Below are positions 37,305 to 49,353 of a stretch of 64,000 nt of DNA, piece after piece. The first letter of the stretch is position 1; every line of letters begins with the position of its first letter. The notes beneath the pieces are model-generated. The model made no database searches, was not told the origin of the DNA, and saw only the letters and a list, made by a program, of their open reading frames with translations. Source of the stretch: Tubulanus polymorphus (taxonomy: Eukaryota > Nemertea > Palaeonemertea > Tubulaniformes > Tubulanidae); contig NC_134026.1 in assembly GCF_964204645.1 (NCBI RefSeq), positions 20,540,650 to 20,604,649 on the forward strand, in the 5' to 3' direction. The position numbers and the translations under genes were made by a program.

Positions 37305-40300
37305 ATGGAGTGTGGTAAACATTCATCGCAATCTCAAGACAGGGATGACGTCCGGCTGAAACGCACCATAGGGTTGAGGAACGGCATAGGCCTAATTGTG
37401 GGCCTTATAATCGGCAGCGGTATATTCGTCAGTCCTAAAGGCGTTTTGCAACATACGGGTTCAATTGGTGCGTCGCTGCTTCTATGGACGTTCTGCGGAT
37501 TCGTAGCACTTTTAGGCTCATTCTCGTACGCCGAAATTGGTTCGATCATCCCCGTTTCCGGAGGTCCGTATATCTACACGTTACGCGCATTCGGGGAGCT
37601 TCCAGCATTTTTGATGATGTGGATGATGGTTGTCATTCGTGAACCCGTAAGCGTGGCTGTAGTCGCTATCGCATGCGGGAATTATATCATTGAACCGTTT
37701 TTTCCGCTTTGCGATCAACAACCGGAGGCCGCTATTAAGCTCATAGCCATTATCGTGATAAGTATGTTATTTGACTTGGTCTTGAAGCGAAATCGTAATA
37801 CATTGTACAACGAATCAGTTTTAATTTATGAATATGAAATTTACCAACAAAATCGGTGTCTTACCTTCCGTTTCCATTTTCATAGTTGTCCTATTATAAC
37901 GCGCTGAAAGGACATGCGATTGGCGTTGTATTAAATTGTGTTTTAGGGTTTACATTTTTTTTTACGATTAACGACTTCTAAAAGGTAACAAGTACATTGA
38001 AAAACTCTCTTTAATGCGGCCGCCCTGGCTTGTGTTCATCGGAACGATTCATATCAATTCATGGAAAATTTCATGAATCGGCTTTTTCGAAAAAAAAAGA
38101 TAATGTTATTAAACAAATTGCGGCGAGTTTGTTTTTAGTTTCAGTATTGTTTCTAGAACTGCAAGTTTTTAGTAGAGCACAGCCGAACACTCGACTGTAA
38201 GCGTTTCAGAAGTGTTTTCCGAGTTCCTTTCTGTCGATTGAATTGTAGACGCCAAGGTGGCAGCCCTAGAGATAGTTTTTGTAGTAGGTAGGCATTTTTG
38301 TAAGTCAATTGTAAGGCATAACTCGCATGTCCCTTAAGCGCTTCTATAGGCTGACGTGCCAGTTAGTAAAATGACTTTCATTATTTTTCTGCTTTGATTT
38401 TAGTAGGGACAGTTGCATTAAACTGCGTTAGCATCAAATGGGCCACGCGGTTGCAGAATAGTTTGGCGTTTACGAAAGTTATTGCATTAACTGCCATTAT
38501 AATTGCCGGTGTCGTCAAGTTAGTCTTAGGTATTTTAAGAATTGCAATTCCCTTCTGCCTGTTTCCATTTCTAACAACGAACAATTTCATTTAGACTATC
38601 AGGAGGGGAGAACATCTAACTTCAACGAACCTTTCAAAGACACTGTCTACAACCCCGGAGAGTGGGCTCTAGGATTCTATGCAGGCATGTTTTCATATTC
38701 TGGATGGTGAGTGCATCCTGCAACTTTATCTGACATAAATGAATTCAGTGAGGTTCAGAGCAATTTTTCAAATCACCATGTATGTTCCAGGTGCAATCTG
38801 AACTATGTAGTGGAAGAAATAAAAAATCCTAACAGGTATTGTATGACAGCATTGCATTTCGCCATTGAATGTGAACCGTATAAATGCGCATTTGATTGAA
38901 TAGATCACTCGTATGAAAATAAAATAATAAGTAAGTCCTCAGAAAACTAGGCTACAGCAACCTGCATGTCCATCATTATGTGTAAACATATATTCTTGGA
39001 ACAGAGTAGGGAGATCCGTATCTGGTCTGAACCTGCCATTTTTCCGGCCCTTAAGACCCAACTTTCTTATACCCTATTGTTCACTAATTCTAGGAATCTT
39101 ACTTTGGCCATCGTCATATCTATATCGATGGTGACATTCTTATTCGTGATGACAAACTTGGCTTATTTCGTTGTGCTAGCGCCGGATGTAGTGTTGGAGT
39201 CAAATGCAGTAGCAGTGGTGAGAAAAAGTGAATATGTTTATTCAAATATCTAGCTTTGATTGAAAAAATGTACCGAATACATTTTTCTTCGCAGAAAGGT
39301 TTAACTATGCAATGTTTTGCTGTGAGGCACCCGAAACACCCGTAAGAGCGGACTGCTTCGAAAAAGTGTAATATGTTACTCCATTATTGTATTAAACTAG
39401 ACGTTTGGGAACAAGTTATTTGGTATGATGTCATGGTGTATACCGTTGCTTGTGGCATTGTCGACGCTGGGGAGTTTGAACGGCAGTTCCATCGTAGCGC
39501 CTAGGTACGGGACAATAGTATTAGCTTGTTTGTTAGGACTGCATTACGATAAGAAATTCCAAATAAGGAAAAAGACACTATTGGGAAAGAATGTCCAAAC
39601 GACCGAGCGGTTCGTTCTAACAGTCGTTGTACTACTCTCTACTCCAGGGTGATTTTCGTCGCAGCACGACGGGGCCATCTCCCGCACTGCCTGTCGTTAG
39701 TAAGCCTGAGATATGTTACGCCGATAACTGCGTGTATATTTACAGTATGAATATAAAACAAGAAGAGTGAATCAGTCTTATGTATCCACGTGTAATGGCT
39801 AGTAATGTGTAAATAGATATACTTGTTTACTTTCAGGGTTTTTTGACGGTTATCATAGTGATTTTCAGTGTCGACTTCTATAGGCTGATTTCGTACTTTT
39901 CCTTTTTGGATATGTTAATGTTGATTGTTCCTGTCATAGGGTTATTGTACCTGAGGTGGAAACACCCGGACATACCTCGCCCAGTCAAGGTTTGTAATTT
40001 GTAAAAACTAGTGAATGAAGAATAAGAATGATTTACATTTCAGCTCGTGACAACATTGTCTCATGAAATATTTGCGATGAACAGATAACACAAATCTTGA
40101 CGAGAAATTCTTTAAACTGATATTAACGCATAATGTGTAAAAACACAATTTTATCTTTCTTTTTTATTACCCACAAATTCTATCTACTTTCTGGTTGCCT
40201 TACGTTGCAGGTGCACAACATTGTTCACTTGAGTTTCTTATTCGTTTCGGTAGTAACGCTGATTCTACCATTTTACGTCGATCCACTCGGCACGGTGTTT

Positions 40301-40642
40301 GGAATACTGATGGTTTTGACAGGATTACCTGCCTATTGGTTTGGAGTCACCTGGAAAAACAAACCAACATTTATACAGAAGTATATCCGTATGTACATTA
40401 TATGAAATAGTCGAGAATCACATTCACATACATTTATGTTTACTTACATTACATTTATGTTTAAGATAGACCGCAAAGAAGTGGGGTTAGGCTACGTCTA
40501 GCGTTACTTCAAAAAGTTTTAGAGATCCCATCGCGATGACATTATGATATCATTTTTCATTTGTATAGATTACTCTACAATTAGCCTTCAGAAGTTGTTC
40601 TTCGCCGCTAAGACAGATGCTGTTCTAATCGAGACAGGCTGA
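37305..40642 (+). CDS. LAT-type amino acid transporter C (SLC7 light chain)
   Basis: Coding exons: 37305-37761, 38404-38529, 38595-38706, 38791-38835, 39094-39217, 39401-39504, 39648-39744, 39837-39989, 40211-40388, 40569-40642. They join in frame to 489 residues. It has [18 protein letters not shown] in TM1 and the heavy-chain Cys in EPFFPLC. TM6 is FSYSGW-CNLNY, with Cys after the Trp, shared with D. It also has [12 protein letters not shown] and YWFGVTWKNKP. An apparent longer 200-codon reading frame from the same ATG is only read-through into intron 1. The GTATGT donor at 37762, conserved in all copies, is the true exon end. Confidence 0.94.
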
Positions 40643-40909
40643 AGTGGATCCGGCCCCGGAATCGTGCGCGTGACTGAAAGTCAAATTTTACTGGCAACCA
40701 CTGCGTTGTCGGCACCTGGACCTTCTTATAAAAACCCAGCCAAAGCGGGACGAAAAGACATTTGCAGTTAAATTTAAATTTGAAAAATGTAGTCCATAGT
40801 CTATTATATTGCACCTGCTGAAATTGTTTTCACGTAAATATGTATTCGTCCAAAAGATATGGAAATTGTAAACATCTTGATTCTGTTGTTTTTCTTATGC
40901 GACAGAAAC

Positions 40910-40915
40910 ATTAAA
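40910..40915 (+). terminator. ATTAAA poly(A) signal, transporter C
   Basis: This hexamer is at the position equivalent to that in genes A, B and D. Confidence 0.45.
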
Positions 40916-42120
40916 AAAACAACTATCCCTTCCCTTAGGTTCAATTTGAATTCGAAACGCATCAACCGTCTTTTCGTATTGCCTGAAATTATCTACCAGG
41001 CAAAACGAAACGTATCTTCATGGTATACCTGCTTCTATTTGATAAGTTGTACATTAAATTCGACAATTAGCAATAATAAGCCCGCTTTGAATGATTACGA
41101 AATTCTTAGATTAGGTAAGCTTTACTCTATTCAAGGTAGATCAAGACAATGGCCAATTTTCGCATTCAGAACATATGTTTAGGGCTATGATAACGCAAAA
41201 CGGAAAACAAACTTACTCGATGAATGACCTTTCTATATCCACACTTGACATCAGTCGTTTTTAACTTAGAAATCGAGATGAATAATTTATCTATACTGCA
41301 CGAACATGCAAATGGATGATACTCACAGAGAACATTATTTAATTGAGATATAAGAGCATAAAGTGACATGTGTATTATCCATTAAGTCACTTGTCACCAG
41401 ACACAACAATGAGTGGATCTTGTTCGATGTCATCAGGGTCCCTGCAGATCAGTGATTCCTGGAGTTTTAAAGGAGAAAATTTCAAATTTCCAGGAGCGTC
41501 TGCATCACTTTCGTGTCCAAATTACTGTCGGCTCCTCCAACGTGAATCGGTACTGTTTATCTTGGTGAACCATCAAATCGGGGATTTTGTAAGCAAATTG
41601 TTATCCTTTAACCTACCTAAATCGAGTAATATAGGTTGGTAAAAAGACAATCCAAGTCCCAACTGGTAATGTCTATCTTATTGAACCATCAAATCGGCGA
41701 TTTTGTAAGCAAATTGTTATCCTTTAACCTACCTAAATCGAGTAATATAGTTTGGTGAAACGACAATCCAAGTCCCAACTGTACTGGATTTAGGCGTAGT
41801 CTTATACTGTACAACTACAAATTAGAGAAAAAATCACTTTGTTCAAATTAAAGGTTTTTCAAGCAGATTTATAAGCGTTTTCTGTTTTAAAGGAGTTTCT
41901 TTAAAACATCAAGGATTCGTAGGGACCCTGTACATAAAAAATGAACGTCCGTACTTCGACGATGGTTTAAATGACCTATATCCGAATGGACATAAATTAT
42001 TCAGGTTATCAAAAAAATTGGCTTGATACTTGACACGTAGGCCTATACTTTATGCTTGCTGACATACTGTCCTTAAAAGTGTGCAGGTAGGTATGAGACT
42101 TCAATCTATATGCATCGATT
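40916..42120. other. C-D intergenic DNA
   Basis: There is no gene. The spacer aligns with the B-C spacer but has its own local duplication (41551-41781). Confidence 0.5.
41551..41781. repeat. 116-bp tandem duplication
   Basis: AACCATCAAATCGG occurs at 41568 and 41684. The following text through AATCCAAGTCCCAACTG is repeated almost exactly. The other spacers have one copy. Confidence 0.85.
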
Positions 42121-42405
42121 CATCGAAAATAGAACATGTTCTATTTGAGCGATTAGAATGTCAGGCAAACTTCAGTTTTCGTCATTAGTCGACTAGTGAT
42201 TGGAGCTAATAATCGGAACTTAAAGTTCCGTCTAACACATTTTCAAGTCTCGATTGGTCCTAAGTCTGAACTACTTCGACCGTGACCACTTTTGTGGTTC
42301 AGCATGATTTTCGGATATTTCGATAACCAAAGTTTGCACTAGATTCGGGTTCCTTTGAGTCGGAAGTTGGGGAGAAGTAGAGGAATCCGACAACTCGTTT
42401 TAAAT
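42121..42405 (+). promoter_or_regulatory. Transporter D upstream module, shortened
   Basis: This block carries the perfect palindrome AGAACATGTTCT (42131-42142) and then GATTAGAATGTCAGGC. It passes straight from the GGTTCCTTTGAGTCGG region to GGAATCCGACAACTCG just before the ATG. In A, B, C and E these two parts are separated by the rest of the non-coding exon, a GTAAGT donor and an intron. Gene D has lost that interval. Confidence 0.6.
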
Positions 42406-45400
42406 ATGGAGGCCGAAAAAGATTCACCGCAATCTCAACATGGAGATCACGTCCGGCTGAAACGGACAATGGGGTTAAGGAACGGAATAGGCCTTATTAT
42501 TGGCATCATAATCGGCAGCGGTATATTCGTCAGTCCGAAGGGCGTTTTGCAACATACGGGTTCAATTGGTGCGTCGCTGCTTCTATGGACATTCTGCGGA
42601 TTTATAGCGCTTTTAGGCTCATTCTCGTACGCCGAAATTGGCTCAGTCATCCCCGTGTCCGGTGGTCCGTATGTCTACACGCTACGCGCATTTGGAGATT
42701 TTCCGGCATTTATGATGATGTGGATGAATGTTGTCATTCGTGAACCCGTTAGCCTGGCTGTTATCGCTATCACTTGCGGTAATTATGTCATTGAGCCGTT
42801 TTTTCCGCTTTGCAATCAACAACCGGAGGCCGCTGTTAAGCTCATCGCCATCATCGTGATAAGTATGCTCATTTGATTTGGTCTTGAAACTTAGGAAATT
42901 AATACAACGATTATATTAGTTTTTACAGACTTGAAATTTACCAAAATCGGTATCCTACCTTCCGTTACTATTTTGATAGTCGTCTCAGCTAACACGCATA
43001 AGGGACATGCAATTGGCGATATATATGAAATTATGTTTAGGGGTTTACTTCTTTACGATTTAACCACTTCTAATAGATAACCAATTCCTCAAGCACATTA
43101 AAAAACTATCTTCAAAACTATCCGGGCTTGTGTTCATCAGAACGATTTAGTTTAATTGACAGAAAATTTCACGAATCAGATTTTATGAGAAAAATACGTA
43201 ACCTACTTAAACAAATTGCGGCAAGTTTCAGTACTTTTTCTAGAACTGGAGAATGTTTCCAGTAGAGTCCAGCCCAACACTCGACTGTCAGCGTTTCAAA
43301 AGTGAATTCCGAGTTCCTTTCTGCCGATTGAATTGTAGTGTTTTTAATACAGGTCAAGGCCTAGAGCTTATGTAGTATGTATCTTAGCGCGTCAATCGTG
43401 TGTCCCTTTTCATAAGCACTTCCATAGGCAACATCCAATTAATGTGCTCGTTAGTAAAATGGCCTTAATTATTTTCTTGCTTTGCATTTCAGTAGGGACA
43501 GCTGCATTAAACTGCGTAAGCATCAAATGGGCCACGCGGTTGCAGGATAGTTTGTCGTTCACGAAAATTATTGCATTAGCTGCCATTATAATTGCCGGTG
43601 TCGTCAAGTTAGTCATAGGTAATATTAATCGCTCTTCCTACTGCTCGTTTCCATTTCTAACAACGTATTTCTTTTAGACTATCAGGCGGGGAAAACATCT
43701 AAGTTCAACGAACCTTTCAAAGACACAGTCTACAACCCCGGAGAGTGGGCTCTAGGATTTTATGCAGGCATGTTTTCATATTCTGGATGGTGAGTGCCCT
43801 ACTGCAACGATGTCTGACATAACTGTTGAAATAAACCCCTGTGAAGCTGGCTACCGGTTCCCGGTTCCTTATCCTTAGCAGACATAGTTACGTAATTATG
43901 TTAACCTGCTGTCCGCAATAGAGTCGAATCGAATAAGTAGCCAGCTTCACATTTTGAATCGGGAGCCGAACCAGTAGCCGGCTACCGGTTCCCGGTTCCC
44001 GGTTCGGGTCCCGATTCAAAATGGTTTTGAACCGGGAACCGGGAACCAGTAGCCGGCTACCGGTTCCCGACTCCCGATTCAGCTCCCGGTTCAAAAGCAT
44101 TTTGAATCGGTAGCCGAACCAGTAGTCGGCTCCCGGTTCCCGATTCGGCTCCCGGTTCAAAATGTTTTTGAATCGGGAGCCGAATCGGGAACCGGGAACC
44201 GGGAGCCAGCTTCACAGGGGTTGAAAATAAATGAATCCAATGAGATCCAGAGAGATTTTTGACATGACCATGTATTTTCCAGGTGCAATCTGAACTATGT
44301 AGTGGAAGAAATAAAAAATCCTAACAGGTATTGTATTGACGGCATTGCATTTCCATTGAATGTATATGAAGCATACATTAGCATGATTGAATAGATCATG
44401 TACGAAAATAACCGAAGCCCCGAAGGCTACAGCGACCTGCTGTTCTATCATTGAATGTTTTGGTACAGAGTATATAAAGACTGGTATCTGGTCTGAACCT
44501 GCCATTTACAGGCCTTAAAACCCAACTTTCGCAAATGGTTTTGTTCACTTGTTCTAGGAATCTTACTTTGGCCATCGTCATATCCATATCGATGGTGACG
44601 TTCTTATACGTGATGACAAACTTGGCTTATTTCGCCGTGCTAGCGCCAGATGTGGTGTTGGAGTCAAATGCAGTAGCAGTGGTGAGAAAAAGTGAATATG
44701 CCTATTCAAATATTTAGCTTTGATCGATAATGCCGTTTTTACTATATGCAATGTTTAGCTGTGACGCACACGATGAAAAATAAGCGTTTTGCTTGGCGTT
44801 TCGCCGTTTCACAGTCAAATTGCCTTGGGCTTTAACAGTGCACTGCATCGATAACATATAATATATTACTTCATTTAAATGTATTAAACTAGACGTTTGG
44901 GAACAAGTTATTTGGTGTGATGTCGTGGTGTAATCCGTTGCTTGTAGCATTGTCGACGCTAGGCAGTTTGAACGGCAGTTCCATCGTAGCACCTAGGTAC
45001 GTGATTAGCGTATTACGATAAGAAATACCAAATTTGGGGAAAAGGACAAATGAAGGAAAAAGATGTCCAAACGACCGAACAATTCGTTCCAATATGTCTA
45101 TGTACTACTATAGCACCCTGAGATTTCCGCATTGCATGCACAGGGTAACTACGTTAAAAATCCTTAAATCGGCAACCAGGAACCAACGACGAGAAAACGT
45201 CGTTAAAACTTCAAACCGTAAATTTCACTTTATTTTCTTCGATATATCGAAGAGACGAGGCTGGACATCCAACCCGCTCAAAAGCTACAACTCGAATCTC
45301 TGATTTCTTTCAACAAATTTTCAACTAGGATACTATTCCATAAGACACCAAGGGTGGCAGAGACCAGAAGGCAGTTATCAAAACAATACAAACTGACTGA

Positions 45401-46593
45401 CACTTCAAGTACATTTCTAAAACACAAACAGTCCGACACTCCAAAACTGACTGACACCCTGCCCCCTTAGTAACATCAATAAAAATAAGACAATATTTGT
45501 AAAATAAGAAATAGAAATCATAAACTAGACCTAAAAATGCTCTGTTAATTTAGACTAAATTTAGTTAAATATCTACGCTGTTATACTACTCTCTATTCCA
45601 GGGTCATTTTCGTCGCGGCACGACAGGGCCATCTCCCGCACTGCCTGTCGTTAGTAAGCCTGAAATATGTAACGCCAATTACTGCATGTATATTTACAGT
45701 AGGTTTCAAATAAGATATATGTGAGAAAAATTGTGAATGAATGAAGCAAACTATACAGAAAGATGGAGTCCTTCTCCTGTGTCCATGTGTAATGAATATA
45801 GTGTGTGAACATATTCATTTACTTGTAGGGCCTTTTGACGGTTATTATAACGATTTGCAGTGTTGACCTCTATCAACTGATTTCGTACTTTTCCTTTTTG
45901 AATATGTTAATGCTAGTTGTTCCTGTGATAGGATTATTGTACCTGAGGTGGAAACACCCGGACATACCTCGCCCAGTCAAGGTTAGTAATTTGTGAAAAC
46001 AAGTGAATGAAGAATATGAATGATTAACATTTCAGCTCGTGACAACATTGCCTCGTGAAATCTTTGCGATGTAAAATAACTCAAAGCTTGACGAGAACTT
46101 CTTTAAACTGATATTAACGTATAATGTGAATAACACAATTTTATCTTTCTTTTTTATTACCCACAAATTCTTTTTACTTTCTGATTGCCTTACGTTGCAG
46201 GTGCACAGCATCATTCACTTGAGTTTCTTATTCGTTTCGGTAGTAACGCTGATTCTACCATTTTACGTCGATCCACTCGGCACGGTGTATGGAATACTGA
46301 TCGTTTTGACGGGATTACCTGCCTACTGGTTTGGAGTCACTTGGAAAAACAAACCAGCATTTGTACAGAAGTATATCCGTATGTACATTCTGTAGATCGA
46401 GGATCACATTCTCCTACATTTGTGTATAAAAGTGGGGTCAGGCTACGTCTCGTGATACTTCGAAAAGTTTCAGAGAACCCACCGTAATAACATAATAATA
46501 TTATTTTTCTATTGTGTAGATTACACTACAATCGGCCTTCAAAAGTTGCTCTTCGCTGCAAAGACAGATGATGTTGTAATCGAGACAGGCTGA
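42406..46593 (+). CDS. LAT-type amino acid transporter D (SLC7 light chain)
   Basis: Coding exons: 42406-42862, 43493-43618, 43678-43789, 44283-44327, 44558-44681, 44893-44996, 45602-45698, 45829-45981, 46201-46378, 46520-46593. They join in frame to 489 residues. The start is the ATG of MEAEKDSPQS, equivalent to gene B. An in-frame extension to 42355 begins with TTG, not ATG. The heavy-chain Cys is in EPFFPLC. TM6 is FSYSGW-CNLNY. Exon 6 has MSWCNP where the other copies have MSWCIP or MSWCMP. It carries two private insertions, in intron 3 (43836-44220) and intron 6 (45110-45583). Neither interrupts an exon. Confidence 0.94.
43836..44220. mobile_element. 385-bp insertion with perfect 17-bp terminal inverted repeats
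   Basis: It begins CCCCTGTGAAGCTGGCT and ends AGCCAGCTTCACAGGGG, an exact inverse. The flanks repeat TTGAAATAAA / TTGAAAATAAA, a target-site duplication of about 10 bp. The sister genes have one uninterrupted copy of this site. The interior is built of alternating GGTTCCCGGTTC and GAACCGGGAACC blocks able to fold on themselves. The roughly 9-10-bp duplication is most like Mutator-type elements; no transposase is present. Confidence 0.85.
45110..45583. mobile_element. 474-bp insertion flanked by TACTACT
   Basis: TACTACT lies on both sides (45103-45109 and 45584-45590). Gene C has a single TACTACT at the same place, an empty site. The inserted sequence has no recognised coding capacity and no clear terminal inverted repeat, so the class is undetermined. 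Confidence 0.75.
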
Positions 46594-46848
46594 AGTGGAT
46601 CCGGCTCCAGAATCGCGCGTGGCCGAGAGTCAGATTTTACTCTGGCAACTGCGTAGTCGGCTCCTGGACCTTCTTATCAAAAACCCAGCCAGAACAGGAC
46701 GAAAAGAAACGTGCAACTCAATTTTTAAATTCGAAAATGTAGTCCATAGTCTTACCTGCTGAAATTGTTTTCATGTAAATATAAACATTTTCAAAAAAAT
46801 AGTGAACATCTCGATTTTGTTTTGTTTTTCTGATGATGTGACAAAAAC

Positions 46849-46854
46849 ATTAAA
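46849..46854 (+). terminator. ATTAAA poly(A) signal, transporter D
   Basis: This hexamer is at the position equivalent to that in genes A-C. Confidence 0.45.
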
Positions 46855-47457
46855 AAAACAACTAACTCTTTAAGTTCAATTTGAATTTTGAATCTACCGT
46901 ATTTTCTTCTTGCCTGAAATTATCTACTACACAATACAAAAAGTATTTCCATGTTTGCTATTATTTGATAATTTTCATCGACAATAATTGGTGCGCTTCG
47001 AATAATTACGAAATTCTTTCATTTACTCTACTCAACGAAGATAATAGACAATGGGCAATTATCGGAGGTCAGAACATGATAACTCAGACGAAAAACGAAC
47101 AAACTAGGTGAATGACCTTTTTATATCTACGTATTTACGTACACTATTGACATCAGCCATTTTGAACTTTGAAATCGGGATGTCGAATGTTTTCTATGCC
47201 ACTCGTGTATGCAAATGCGTGATGCATTTTTAGCGTAACTGTATATAAAATTCGGAAGGCCTCGTTTTATTGAATTTACATACATCGAACACCTACCATT
47301 TTTTCTAACGTTTCTAGTATGTAACTCGCACAGAGGACATGATTTTGGAAGTATAAAGTAACATGACGTGTGTTATTCATGAAGATAGGGCTAGTCACCG
47401 GATGTCACCGGATACAACAACGAGTGACTCTCGTTCTATGCCATCAGGGTCCCTACA
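46855..47457. other. D-E intergenic DNA
   Basis: There is no recognised gene. It aligns with the other spacers of the array. Confidence 0.5.
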
Positions 47458-47927
47458 CAGTGGCGGATTTTGGGTTTAATTAAGGAGGGGGGCAGGTAAA
47501 GTTAGGGTACATTTTGACGAATAACGGTAATCAAAGCACACCGGAGGTGTGACGCACACAGGTGCGAAGCCCTTACGGGATACCTGGGGGCTCTCCCCTA
47601 GAAAATTTTCTAAATTTGATGCAATTTTTAAGCTATCCGGGCTTTTCTGGTGGCACCTGGGAGCCTTAGCGAATCCTGTTTCCTAGACATGTATTAAATA
47701 GCCAAAGATAAGAGTCGAAAAGGAAGAGTCATGGTCTAGCCCCCTCCATGAAAGTCATCAGAAAACACCAACTATATTTTAGAAACACCCCATTACGGAT
47801 GGTTGAGTTTTACGAAAAATTTTACTTAAATAAAAAGAAATTTGAAAATTTTTTTTTAGGGCACCTTGAAATTTTGAGGGGGAGCGCTCCCCCTGCTCCC
47901 CGTTGAATCCGCCCCTAACTACATATC
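47458..47927. mobile_element. ~470-bp MITE with AGTGGCGGAT / ATCCGCCCCT ends
   Basis: It starts AGTGGCGGATTTTGGG and ends TTGAATCCGCCCCTAAC, imperfect inverted repeats. TACA flanks both sides. The spacer upstream of gene C has an uninterrupted CCCTACAGATCAGTG at this point. It includes the GTGCGAAGCCCTTA and GAGCGCTCCCCCTGC blocks seen in this kind of element. No transposase is present. Confidence 0.7.
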
Positions 47928-48038
47928 ACTGATTCCTGGATGGAGGTTCTCAAATTGCGAGGAGTCTGCATCACTTTCATATTGCCATTTACTGTAGACC
48001 CCTCCGAAATCGGTACTGTTTATCTTGGTGAACCATTG

Positions 48039-48121
48039 AAAATGAGCGCAAATCATCGCAACAATGGGGACCTCGAGGGACCGCCAAAAAATGGCGCCTA
48101 GAAGCTGGAAACTTCTTTATT
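48039..48121 (-). repeat. Fragment of the foldback arm seen at 4.4-6.2 kb
   Basis: AATGAGCGCAAATCATCGCA through GGCGCCTAGAAGCTGGAAAC and TTCTTTATTCG matches the outer end of the right arm at about 6108-6190. It is inserted in text that reads through in the C-D spacer (AACCAT..CGG..TTTTGTAAGC). Confidence 0.75.
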
Positions 48122-48546
48122 CGGTGGTTTTGTAAGCGAATGTTTATCCTTCATCCTACCTAAACTCGATTTCAAATTGTAACCACCTAGCTTGATAAAA
48201 AGAAAGTCCAGGTCCCAACTGTACTTGATCATAAGGCGTAGGCTTGTACTACAAACTAGAGAAAAAAATCACAAATTGAAGGAATTTCAAGCACGTGTAA
48301 AAGCGTTTCCTGTGTTGAAGGATTTTTTTTTTACGGAATCAAGGTGTCGTAGGGCCCTGTATGTAAAAGAGGAAACGTACGTACTTCGAGGATAGTTTGA
48401 ATGACCTAGACATCAATTTTTTAGGTTATCAAAAAGTGTGGTTTTTATGCTTTACACTGGTACTTACTTTGCTAACGACATGTATACTGTCCTTAAAAGC
48501 GTGCAGGTTGATATGAGCCTTCAGCGTATATACATATATTCGTCGA

Positions 48547-48816
48547 AATTAGAACATATTGTTCTATTTGAGCGACTAGAATATCAGGCGAACTTCGGTT
48601 TTCGCAATTAGTCGACTAGTGGTTGGGGCTAACAATCGGAAGCACTAAAGTTTTGTGCGATTTTACTTCCGACAGTTTAAACCCAACAACCGCCGTTAAC
48701 CTATCAGCCGGATTGTCTGATTGGTTAATTAGTCAACATTTGTAGGGAAAATGTGTGCATAGCGATAGACGTTGTATAGAAATATTGTGGATGATGTTAT
48801 TTACTCGCTGCGTTGG
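48547..48816 (+). promoter_or_regulatory. Transporter E upstream module and 5' non-coding exon
   Basis: It contains AGAACATATTGTTCT (48551-48565), a palindrome with a 3-nt centre. GACTAGAATATCAGGCGAAC follows, and the block ends at the donor GTTGG|GTAAGT (48817). The acceptor CTGTTTTAG ends at 49252, before the ATG at 49354. Confidence 0.55.
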
Positions 48817-49353
48817 GTAAGTAAGATGCAAATTGCCTTATGATTACTTTCTACAAGCCGTACAAGATTGCAGTATATATGGGTGGTCCGGTAGAGATCA
48901 TATTTTGCAGAATATTACTAGAACGAGAAGTCCCTCAATCTGAATTGTTTTGCATTGGAGAAATTAGAGGAATAGAAGATTTCCTTTATTCTAATACATT
49001 TGACAAACATGGCGAAAAGGCGCTTGCGCAGATGTGTAGTAATGTCATGATGTGTACACGCCTTTCATAGCTCCTTTGATGAGTGCATTTCGCCAGGAGC
49101 GCGGTTGGCTCAATTCCACGCCAAATTCGTATGAACTTTTACCTTCACTGTAAAGGTTCAAAAATCAAAAAAGGCCTCGTCAATTCATATCCTGACCGCG
49201 CGATTCAAAACCTGATATATTTCATGTGCCTGCATCAATTCGCTCTGTTTTAGCATCCTACGTATTGTTCCATAAAGATCTGGATAATAACCTGGTTGCC
49301 ACACTATTTTGAAATAACCAGCTTAGTCGAGTAATTCGAAAAATCGTTTTAGA

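Noticed and set aside
37305-37907. A 200-codon single-exon form of transporter C
   Set aside because: The last ~48 codons are intron. The conserved GTATGT donor and the paralogs show the exon ends at 37761.
42355-42405. N-terminal extension of transporter D
   Set aside because: It starts at TTG and exists because the 5' non-coding part was deleted. The conserved ATG is at 42406.
43836-44220. CRISPR-like repeat array
   Set aside because: The repeats are short mirrored GGTTCCC blocks without regular spacers, inside an inverted-repeat transposon in a eukaryotic intron.
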